Shown in pieces: positions 43,313-50,688 of a DNA stretch of 64,000 bases (position 1 is the first letter of the stretch; the number at the start of each line of letters is the position of its first letter). Position numbers and translations under genes: made by a program. Source of the DNA: Armatimonadota bacterium (GTDB taxonomy: Bacteria; Armatimonadota; HRBIN16); assembly GCA_026003175.1 (NCBI GenBank), contig BPGT01000001.1, forward strand, positions 844,839-908,838, given 5' to 3'. The notes beneath the pieces are model-generated. The model was not told the DNA's origin. It ran no database searches and saw only the letters and a list, made by a program, of their open reading frames with translations.

Positions 43313-44707
43313 TTAGCGTGTCTTTGCCTGCAATGACTTGATTGCTGTTCGAATGGCTCCTTTCACACCATCAGAAGGCTCCACCTGTAACCGCCGTTCC
43401 AGCACCGGTATCGCTGCAGAGGTGCTAGCAGTTGCCAGCGATTGAGCCGCTAAGCAGCGCACGTTTGGGTTTGGATGCGTTGTTAGGATATCCAGCAAGG
43501 TCGGCTCCGCGCGGGGGTCACCCAGTAGTCCTAGCGCCTTAACCGCATCCTGTGTGAGCGCAAGGCTTTGGTTCTGCTTAGCAATCCGTGTCAGTTCATC
43601 CAGTGCCTCGGGGGAACCGATTTGCCCCAGCGCGAGGATACATGCGCACTGTAGCAGTTCCGAGCCCGAACCACGCAGCAGGGCAAGCAGTTTAGGAACG
43701 GCTTCTCTCACCCGCCACCTACCAAGCAGTTGCACTGCCAGTCGTTGTGCTGCCGAGGGGTCTTTCCCGGCAGGCGGGCTATCCAGCGCCCGGAGGAGTA
43801 CTGGTATCGCCGCGGGACCTACGTACTGTTCCAGAATCACAGAGTGCTTCAATCCACGTTCCCGATTGGCAGAAGAACGCAGGAGGTCCTGTACCGCATC
43901 CTGAAGGCTCACCCCATCGGTACGCAAGCGCCAGTATGCCCAGACAATATCTGGCTCGTAAGGCTCCAGAGGCACTTCGGCGGATGGACGGTACGGCGCC
44001 CAGTTAGCCAGGAAACCGCGAAGCGCGTCCAGAGCACGCTTGTCTCCAATTCGTGCCAGCGCACGGGCACAGAATACGTCTATGTCCGCGAAACCGCCTG
44101 CGGCTGGTTTACGACACCACTCGATAAGCACAGGCACAGCGTCCCTCACACGTAACATGCCCAGCACCCGTGCCCCCTCGCGCACCCGTCTCCACCTATT
44201 CACCTTTTCCCGCCAGGGAGCGTCTGGAGCAGGCTCTGGTGTTTGGATCCACCGGAGCATGGCTTGGATATAGACCTCGTTGCCCTGCGAACGAAGACGG
44301 ATGCGTTCAATGGTCAGCCGAAGAAGGTCTGCCCATTCCCGATACGTGCCAGCGCGGTTTCCTTGTCTCTCGTATCGCTGAGCGACCTGCTCCAAGGTGG
44401 GTATCAGCCCGACTGTACCCGTATCTCCCAGGCGTTCTATCGCGTACCACCGCAGCATCTTCCACTGAGCAATGGCGGCGAACGTTTGCCGATAAGGCAC
44501 CTGGCTGTCAAGGAACTGGTCGTCCAGGTAGAGAAGCAGCTGGGAGAGGTCGGAACGGTAGAGCTGAACTAGCTCAGGAGGAGTGGGCTTGAAAATGATC
44601 CCCGGCATAACCGGTCCTGCAGGAGCCCTCAGAGGGGAATCCGCTGAGGTATGCCCAGCCACAGTCAGAATAGCCATCGCCGCAACCACGAAACCTACAA
44701 TCCACAT
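43313..44707 (-). CDS. exported HEAT-repeat protein
   Basis: A 464-residue protein with an N-terminal hydrophobic signal (WIVGFVVAAMAILTVAG) and many HEAT repeats, for example AVQLLGRWRVREAVPKLLAL, CACILALGQIGSPEALDEL and AVKALGLLGDPRAEPTLLDI. This forms a helical solenoid for protein binding, probably outside the cytoplasm. AAGGAGG lies in front of the ATG. It follows the dockerin gene on the same strand with a short gap. The TAA stop at 43313-43315 lies between HEAT repeats, with further repeats in frame after it. Confidence 0.82.
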   Translation of the reverse strand: MWIVGFVVAAMAILTVAGHTSADSPLRAPAGPVMPGIIFKPTPPELVQLYRSDLSQLLLYLDDQFLDSQVPYRQTFAAIAQWKMLRWYAIERLGDTGTVGLIPTLEQVAQRYERQGNRAGTYREWADLLRLTIERIRLRSQGNEVYIQAMLRWIQTPEPAPDAPWREKVNRWRRVREGARVLGMLRVRDAVPVLIEWCRKPAAGGFADIDVFCARALARIGDKRALDALRGFLANWAPYRPSAEVPLEPYEPDIVWAYWRLRTDGVSLQDAVQDLLRSSANRERGLKHSVILEQYVGPAAIPVLLRALDSPPAGKDPSAAQRLAVQLLGRWRVREAVPKLLALLRGSGSELLQCACILALGQIGSPEALDELTRIAKQNQSLALTQDAVKALGLLGDPRAEPTLLDILTTHPNPNVRCLAAQSLATASTSAAIPVLERRLQVEPSDGVKGAIRTAIKSLQAKTR

Positions 44708-44734
44708 GTTCGCGCCTCCTTCCTTCGGGGTGTA

Positions 44735-45384
44735 TTACTGCCAGTCATAAAGCCAGTAACTCTGGCGTCCATAAGTAGACCAATCGCTCGCATCGTGACT
44801 CCCAATCACATACCTCGTCCACTCGCCCCATAGCTGAGCGTATATCTCAGCGTCGAACTGGGTAACCGAGACTACAGGGATGTTTCTTCCCACTACCCAC
44901 CAAAGTTCAACAGCGTAGGGGGAAGAAGGGTCAAAGTGGAAGTCTTCGGTATGCTCTCTTTCATAGGCATCCCGTCGCGCTTCAACAAGCACAAGCTGAG
45001 GATCACCCTGCCAGTCCCTCAGATCTACCCGAACCCTAACACGTACTCCATTCGCAGGAAACGGGCGTCGCGGGGCTGAAGGATCAAACGGCTCCGCACC
45101 TACTGCACCGAAATGGCGCACCACGATGCCGTAGTCAAACAGCGTCACTTCCAGATCACCGTCCAGGTCGGCTCGGGGGTCCCAGTTGGGGTCATTCGGT
45201 GTGCTCCCGAAAGCGCTCACCACGATGCCGAAGTCCAAGAGGGTCACTTCGTTATCGCCGTCGCAGTCGCCGTTGAGCAGGGTGATATGCAGGTCTTGCG
45301 CTTGCAGGGGAGACAACAGCAAGCACAGACTTAAAACTGCCCAGGCGATAAGGGGTGGGTAGAAAAGCGTGATTTGCAAGACAT
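44735..45384 (-). CDS. exported dockerin-repeat protein with a -1 offset in its signal peptide
   Basis: About 215 residues: hydrophobic signal (LIAWAVLSLCLLLSPLQA), two dockerin-like calcium loops (NGDCDGDNEVTLLDFGIV and DLDGDLEVTLFDYGIV) and a C-terminal beta-rich region. The ATG with a good GGGAGG site is at 45384, but its frame stops after 17 codons (MSCKSRFSTHPLSPGQF). The signal core and everything after it are in the -1 frame, open from at least 45379. The downstream frame is intact to 44735, unlike the related pseudogene at 35169. Starts in the -1 frame (TTG 45379) are badly spaced from the ribosome binding site. Confidence 0.65.
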
Positions 45385-45513
45385 CTTGAATAACCTCCCT
45401 TCGTTCACTGTCTGTTACATGGGCTTGTCTGTATTATACAGCTGAGGTGCAGTATTTGTCAAAAGCTTTTCAAGCCAGAAAGTTTTTTCTGAAATCAGGC
45501 GCTGCCCACCCTC

Positions 45514-46131
45514 TTACAGCGGGCGCACCATAAAGCACTGTGCGCTGAAGCCCATCCAGCGTGAGGCAAACCACCCAAAGCGTTCGGTGCGCACCGTACG
45601 GAAGCCCATCCGTTCATACAGCTGCTTCGCGCGGGGATTGGTATCTACCACATGCAGGGATATATCCCTCTTGCCTACCTGGCGCGACTCCTCAAAACAG
45701 CGTTCCAGCAACAGCGTGCCGATACCCTGTCCGCGATAGCGCGCATCCACTGCCAGCGATTCCAGATACGAACGGGTAGGCGTACACAGGTTGCTGCACA
45801 TGGCGCTCATGATAAACGTCGCTGTCAGCACTCGCCATCCCCGTACGTGACGCCGGGCAAGCCTCCACACCTTGCGCCAGCTCGGGCGGTGCGTGTGGTC
45901 GCGTCGTAGCACTGCCATACCAGCTACCTGACCTTCCACTTCCGCGACCAGCGTTTCACTCAGACGCATCTGATCGTGCAGCAGCAGGTCAGCGACGAGG
46001 TCTGCCATCCTGTCCGCGTGTTTGCCAAAAGCCCATGCGATTTTGGAGCCGAACGCCTGCACATAGAGTCGTGCCAGTGCTGGGGCGTCCTCCTGTCGCC
46101 CCGCTCGTATCGCTATCTGCAGGCAGGACAT
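45514..46131 (-). CDS. GNAT family N-acetyltransferase
   Basis: A 205-residue acetyltransferase. The acetyl-CoA loop reads SLAVDARYRGQGIGTLLLER (R-G-x-G-I-G), preceded by the beta-4 strand and followed by LHVVDTNPRAKQLYERMGFR. The substrate is unknown. I start it at the ATG at 46131 (MSCLQIAIRAGRQED); the long in-frame extension to 46524 runs through the divergent upstream gene and is not credible. Confidence 0.88.
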   Translation of the reverse strand: MSCLQIAIRAGRQEDAPALARLYVQAFGSKIAWAFGKHADRMADLVADLLLHDQMRLSETLVAEVEGQVAGMAVLRRDHTHRPSWRKVWRLARRHVRGWRVLTATFIMSAMCSNLCTPTRSYLESLAVDARYRGQGIGTLLLERCFEESRQVGKRDISLHVVDTNPRAKQLYERMGFRTVRTERFGWFASRWMGFSAQCFMVRPL

Positions 46132-46159
46132 TCTCCCCGTCTCCCAGAAGAGAAGCGCA

Positions 46160-48226
46160 GTGGTGAGCAAAACCATGCGCGTCTTGGTATATACCTTATT
46201 CGTTATCGTGTGTCTGTTCCTGCCTGCCTGGGGCGATGGTGATGCCTTCGAACAGGCTCTGGCACAGGTCGGCTTGACCAAACACATGGCGCGTTTCAAC
46301 CCGCTGGACCTGCAGCTGTATGGAGGCGGCGAATACCGACTACCGTTCTTCGATAGTGTGCACCTGGATCCCTGGCGCGTGCCGTTTGTGGTGCGAACGC
46401 TGAGGCAGGATTGTCTGCAAAACGCAGGCAACATAGCCAGCCTGCTCTCCACTGCCAGCCTGCGCCTGTCGGAAGGCACGCGCCGGACGCTGATTAGCGA
46501 CCCTACCGAATCGCTGAAGCGCAAAGCAGACGGGTTCCATCAGCCTCTATATCAGGCAGTGGCGGCGATTTATCGCGCCGCGAGACAGAAGGTCCCCGAA
46601 AAAGCCGCATGGGTAGGGCAGCTCGCCGCTGTACCGATGCAGGTACAGAAGCCGGTGGCATACCTGCTGCTGGCAATGGTGGAGGCACGTCGCTGGCGTG
46701 ACCTCGCTTTCCGTGACGCCTTCACCCAGAGCAGCGCGCAAACCTTTTTCGAAATGCTGTGCCAACCCCCTTCTGAATCGGAGAAACTGCAGGATATATT
46801 TCACACTGCTTACTGGCGCCTGGTACGAGCGGTGGATTTGAAAGCGTTGTTCGCAGGCGCGCACGACCTGATGCTGGTCTCGGAGCGGGTAGCGACGGAG
46901 CTGCGGAAAACCTCGATATCCGACGGCTTCCGCGTGGATATCCCCACCCCATACGGCATTGTCGCGCTCCATGACCGCAGGGCAGATACATACAACCGCC
47001 AGAAGTATCTGCTGATTGTAGACACCGGAGGCAACGATACCTATCTAGGCGCAGGGGGCACTGCTTCCGCTGACCACCCGATAGCGGTGGTGATTGACCT
47101 GAAGGGCAATGACCGCTATCTGCAAGACGCCTCGATGGCTTCACGTGGCGTAGCGGATGCGTCCGACCGCAAAACGCGCCGCGTATCGCCCTGCATCGGT
47201 GGTGCGGTACTCGGCTACGCCTTCATGCTGGATATGGATGGCAACGACCTCTACCGCTCGCTGGCGATCACGCAGGGCGGGGCGGTCTTCGGTGTGGGCG
47301 CACTCATCGACAACGCTGGCGATGACCGGTACGAATGCTACGTCAACGGTCAGGGTGGCGCGGACTGGGGCATCGGTTTACTGGTAGACCGCACCGGTAA
47401 CGACAGCTATCATTGCTTCAGTATGGCGCAGGGTTACGGCGCCACTAAAGGCTATGGGTTGTTGTTAGATGTAGAGGGTGATGACACCTACACCGCTGAT
47501 GATCAAACCCTCGATTTCCCCTCGCCGCAAACGGACAAACACAATGTGAGCCTTGCGCAGGGCGCGGGCTATGGCAGGCGTGCCGACTACACCGACGGAC
47601 ATTCGCTGGCAGGGGGTATCGGCGTGCTGGTGGACGGTGCGGGCAATGACCGTTATTCCTGCGGTGTGTTTGGGCAGGGCGTTGGCTACTGGTACGGGCT
47701 GGGTATCCTTTCCGACGGCGGCGGTGATGACGTGTACGAGGGCGTCTGGTACGTGCAGGGAGCTTCGGCACATTTTGCAGTGGGCATTCTGGAGGACACT
47801 TCAGGCGACGACCACTACGTAGCGACTATGAATATGGCGCAGGGGGCGGGACACGATTTCTCGCTGGGCTGGTTGATAGAGTTAGGCGGTAACGATGTTT
47901 ACCGCGCTCCGAACCTGAGTCTGGGTGGGGGCAACGCCAACGGCATCGGCATCTTCTGGGACGCCTGCGGGGATGACCGCTATGAGGTACAGCCTTCAAT
48001 CACGCTGGGGCGCAGCAGTATTGGGGCGCGAGGCAGCCTGCGCGAGCGTGCGTTGTGTCTGGGGCTATTCTGTGATACAGGGGGCAAGGATACCTACCCC
48101 GAGCCACTCTCTTTTGCCCATGATAACGCCCTGTGGGCTCAGTCGGGTGCATCGCAACCACCGATGCGGTTAGAATACGGAGCAGGCATAGACTGCGAGC
48201 AACCGGTGAAACCGGAGGATTTGTAG
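46160..48226 (+). CDS. large exported protein with G-[ND]-D-x-Y repeats
   Basis: 688 residues with a signal peptide (VLVYTLFVIVCLFLPAWG). The first 280 residues are helical and unrecognised. From about residue 289 to 645 there are about twelve copies of a repeat of roughly 30 residues centred on GG-N-D-T-Y-like motifs (GGNDTY, KGNDRY, DGNDLY, AGDDRY, TGNDSY, EGDDTY, AGNDRY, GGDDVY, SGDDHY, GGNDVY, CGDDRY, GGKDTY), most followed by an AQG-G or GQG-G segment and G-x-G-x-L-x-D. A calcium-loaded beta-solenoid comparable to RTX or LVIVD proteins is plausible. The start may be GTG 46160 or ATG 46175. Confidence 0.75.
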   Translation: MVSKTMRVLVYTLFVIVCLFLPAWGDGDAFEQALAQVGLTKHMARFNPLDLQLYGGGEYRLPFFDSVHLDPWRVPFVVRTLRQDCLQNAGNIASLLSTASLRLSEGTRRTLISDPTESLKRKADGFHQPLYQAVAAIYRAARQKVPEKAAWVGQLAAVPMQVQKPVAYLLLAMVEARRWRDLAFRDAFTQSSAQTFFEMLCQPPSESEKLQDIFHTAYWRLVRAVDLKALFAGAHDLMLVSERVATELRKTSISDGFRVDIPTPYGIVALHDRRADTYNRQKYLLIVDTGGNDTYLGAGGTASADHPIAVVIDLKGNDRYLQDASMASRGVADASDRKTRRVSPCIGGAVLGYAFMLDMDGNDLYRSLAITQGGAVFGVGALIDNAGDDRYECYVNGQGGADWGIGLLVDRTGNDSYHCFSMAQGYGATKGYGLLLDVEGDDTYTADDQTLDFPSPQTDKHNVSLAQGAGYGRRADYTDGHSLAGGIGVLVDGAGNDRYSCGVFGQGVGYWYGLGILSDGGGDDVYEGVWYVQGASAHFAVGILEDTSGDDHYVATMNMAQGAGHDFSLGWLIELGGNDVYRAPNLSLGGGNANGIGIFWDACGDDRYEVQPSITLGRSSIGARGSLRERALCLGLFCDTGGKDTYPEPLSFAHDNALWAQSGASQPPMRLEYGAGIDCEQPVKPEDL

Positions 48227-48239
48227 TTCTGGCACAAGT

Positions 48240-48425
48240 GAGGGTGTTCGAAATTGCTGGTTGAATGGATAGATAACCTAACCCCCTTGCCCCCTTCCCT
48301 GCAAGGGAAGGGGGAACGCCCCTCTCCTCGTAGGAGAGGGGACGGGGGTGAGGTAAGGCAGGGATAGCAAGAACGCCTCTCTCCTTGCGCTACAACCAAC
48401 TTCTCAACAATTCTCGAACACCCTT
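48240..48425 (-). mobile_element. 186-bp MITE-like element, copy 4
   Basis: It is inverted relative to copy 1 and begins 13 bases after the repeat-protein stop. It is flanked by GGCACAAGT at 48231-48239 and 48426-48434. Its last base is T instead of C, so the duplication can also be read as ten bases. The final T of the right repeat is the first T of the citrate synthase -35. Confidence 0.9.
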
Positions 48426-48433
48426 GGCACAAG

Positions 48434-48462
48434 TTGACTTCCTGGAGCAAAGGATGTAAAAT
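48434..48462 (+). promoter_or_regulatory. sigma-70 promoter of the citrate synthase gene
   Basis: TTGACT at 48434-48439 and TAAAAT at 48457-48462 with a 17-base spacer, about 60 bases upstream of the gene. It directly abuts mobile element copy 4. Confidence 0.82.
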
Positions 48463-48525
48463 CCTCATGGTATTCATCGCCTCGCGAAATAAGGCGAGGT
48501 ACTACACAGACAGGAGATGAGCACC

Positions 48526-49647
48526 ATGATAGCTGCAAAAGGACTGGAAGATGTCATCGCCGGCGTTTCCTCAATCTGTGATGTCAACGGTCAGACGGGG
48601 CAGCTAATCTACCGCGGCTATGACATCGACGACCTGGCACAACATGCCACATTCGAAGAGGTTGCCTACCTGCTGTGGTACGGCAAACTGCCTAACAGGG
48701 CGGAGTACGAACGGCTGCGCGAGCAGCTTGTCGCCAACAGGGAGCTGCCAGTCCAGGTGATGAAGTTGTTGTTTGACCTGCCTCCACGTGCCAATCCGAT
48801 GCATCTGCTGCGTACAGTTGTTTCTGCGCTGGCTCTGTATGACCCGGATGCGAGCGATAGTTCGCCCGACGCGAACCTGCGCAAAGCAATTCGTCTCACG
48901 GCACGCATCCCGACGATTATCACCTCCATCGAGCGCATCCGTAATGGTGAACTGCCGCTGAAGAACAATCCCGAACTGAGCCATGCGGCAAACTTTCTAT
49001 ACACCTTGAAGGGCACGGTACCCGATGAACTGAGCGTGCGGGCAATGGACGTTGCGCTGATTTTGCAAGCAGACCACGAGTTCAACGCCTCCACCTTTAC
49101 CGCCCGTGTGATTACATCCACGCTCTCGGACATGTATTCTGCAGTAGTGGGAGCGATCGGTGCGCTCGCCGGGCCGCTGCATGGTGGGGCAAACGAGCGC
49201 GTGATGCGCATGTTGATCGACATCGGCGATGTCTCCCGAGCAGAGGACTATGTGAAGGGCTTGCTGGTGCAAAAGCAGCGCGTGATGGGGTTCGGGCATC
49301 GCGTGTACAAGACCGAGGACCCGCGCGCCAAGCACCTGAAACGGCTCTCACGCGAGCTCGGCGAACGCCAGGGCAATCTCAAATGGTACCTCATCTCCGA
49401 GAAAGTGGAGGAGGTCGTGCGGCGCGAGAAAGGGCTGTACTGCAACGTGGACTTCTACTCCGCATCGGTGCAGTACATGCTGGGTATCCCCATCGACATG
49501 TTCACGCCCCTGTTCGCCAGCAGTCGCATCGTAGGCTGGACAGCGCACATTATGGAGCAGATGGCGGACAACCGCCTGATCCGCCCGCGCGCGGAGTACG
49601 TGGGTCCACGCAACCTGCCGTGGGTGCCGATGGAGGAACGCGAATAG
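48526..49647 (+). CDS. citrate synthase
   Basis: A 373-residue type I-like citrate synthase. N-terminal IYRGYDIDDLAQHATFEEVA, active-site His regions GPLHGGANERVMRML and VMGFGHRVYKTEDPRA, and catalytic Asp in CNVDFYSASVQYMLGIP are intact. The length fits the short bacterial class that also includes 2-methylcitrate synthases, so the alternative substrate propionyl-CoA is not excluded. AGGAG at 48512 is nine bases before the ATG at 48526 and only touching the ATG at 48517, so I use 48526. Confidence 0.92.
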   Translation: MIAAKGLEDVIAGVSSICDVNGQTGQLIYRGYDIDDLAQHATFEEVAYLLWYGKLPNRAEYERLREQLVANRELPVQVMKLLFDLPPRANPMHLLRTVVSALALYDPDASDSSPDANLRKAIRLTARIPTIITSIERIRNGELPLKNNPELSHAANFLYTLKGTVPDELSVRAMDVALILQADHEFNASTFTARVITSTLSDMYSAVVGAIGALAGPLHGGANERVMRMLIDIGDVSRAEDYVKGLLVQKQRVMGFGHRVYKTEDPRAKHLKRLSRELGERQGNLKWYLISEKVEEVVRREKGLYCNVDFYSASVQYMLGIPIDMFTPLFASSRIVGWTAHIMEQMADNRLIRPRAEYVGPRNLPWVPMEERE

Positions 49648-49678
49648 GCGCAGCAGTGTCCACAGAGGGGAATTGGCG

Positions 49679-50632
49679 ATGGCGTTCTTCCTGACAGAAG
49701 CGCAGGTTAGCAGTTTACTGACGATGCCTGAGGCGCTGGACGCGGTAGAGCGTGCTTTCGCTGCAGAAGGACAGGCGGAGGTGCTCAACAACCCGCGCCA
49801 GCGTCTCTATTTGCCTGATGGCGTGTTCCACATCATGAGCGCAGCAGTGCTCAGCGAAGGGGTGTTCGGCTTCAAAGCGTACGCTTCCTTCGCCCCCAAG
49901 ACTCGCTTCCTCTTCTTCCTGTACGACGCCGATAACGGCAACCTGTTGTGCGTGATGGAGGCAGACAGACTGGGACAGGTGCGCACGGGAGCCGCTTCAG
50001 GGGTAGCTACCCGCTACATGGCGCGTCACGACGCCCGTACGCTGGGCATTATTGGCGCGGGATGGCAAGCGGAGACGCAGGTGGAAGCGATATGCGCTGT
50101 ACGCCCCGTTGCCCGCGTGAAAGTGTACTCGCGCCACCCCGAAAGGCGGGAGCAGTTCGCCGATTTCATGAGCCAGAAGCTGGGCATCTCCGTCGTGCCT
50201 GTAGACACTGCTGAGGGAGCCACCCGGGGAAGCGCGATTGTGGTATGCGCTACTACAGCCCGTGAGCCGGTGCTCTTCGGGGAATGGCTGGACGATGGCA
50301 CGCACATTAACGCTATCGGTGCAAACGCTTTTTCACGCCGCGAGCTGGACGTGAGCGTGTTCGCGCGTTGCCATACGGTGGCGGTAGACGACCGCGAGCA
50401 GGCGAGGGTGGAATCGGGCGAACTCATCACAGCGATAGAGTCACGTAAGCTGAACTGGAGACAGGTGGTGGAACTGGCGGATATCGTCGCCGGGCGCGTG
50501 CCGGGGCGTACTGACCCTGCCGAGGTAACGCTGTTTAAGAGCCTGGGGGTGGCGCTAGAGGACGTAGCGGTAGCACACGTAGTGTACCGTAAAGCGCTGG
50601 CGCAGGGCGTTGGGCAGACTTTGCCGTTTTAG
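49679..50632 (+). CDS. ornithine cyclodeaminase / mu-crystallin family protein
   Basis: A 317-residue NAD(P)-dependent enzyme: LNNPRQRLYLPDGVFHIMSA at the N-terminus, Lys in GFKAYASF, GQVRTGAASGVATRYMAR, the Rossmann loop IIGAGWQAETQVEAI and the HINAIGANAFSRRELD segment. Members act as ornithine cyclodeaminase, alanine dehydrogenase or imine reductases; the substrate cannot be told. The ATG at 49679 has AGAGGGG upstream. It lies 31 bases behind citrate synthase and is probably co-transcribed. Confidence 0.87.
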   Translation: MAFFLTEAQVSSLLTMPEALDAVERAFAAEGQAEVLNNPRQRLYLPDGVFHIMSAAVLSEGVFGFKAYASFAPKTRFLFFLYDADNGNLLCVMEADRLGQVRTGAASGVATRYMARHDARTLGIIGAGWQAETQVEAICAVRPVARVKVYSRHPERREQFADFMSQKLGISVVPVDTAEGATRGSAIVVCATTAREPVLFGEWLDDGTHINAIGANAFSRRELDVSVFARCHTVAVDDREQARVESGELITAIESRKLNWRQVVELADIVAGRVPGRTDPAEVTLFKSLGVALEDVAVAHVVYRKALAQGVGQTLPF

Positions 50633-50688
50633 GGGGCGTCGGCGAGCAATCTCTGGCAGCTCAGGTGTCTCGTCCTCTATACCCCTGC

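Noticed and set aside
45514-46524. 336-codon version of the GNAT gene
   Set aside because: The first 131 codons run antisense through the repeat-protein gene and are Arg/Ser-rich; the conserved protein begins at the ATG at 46131.
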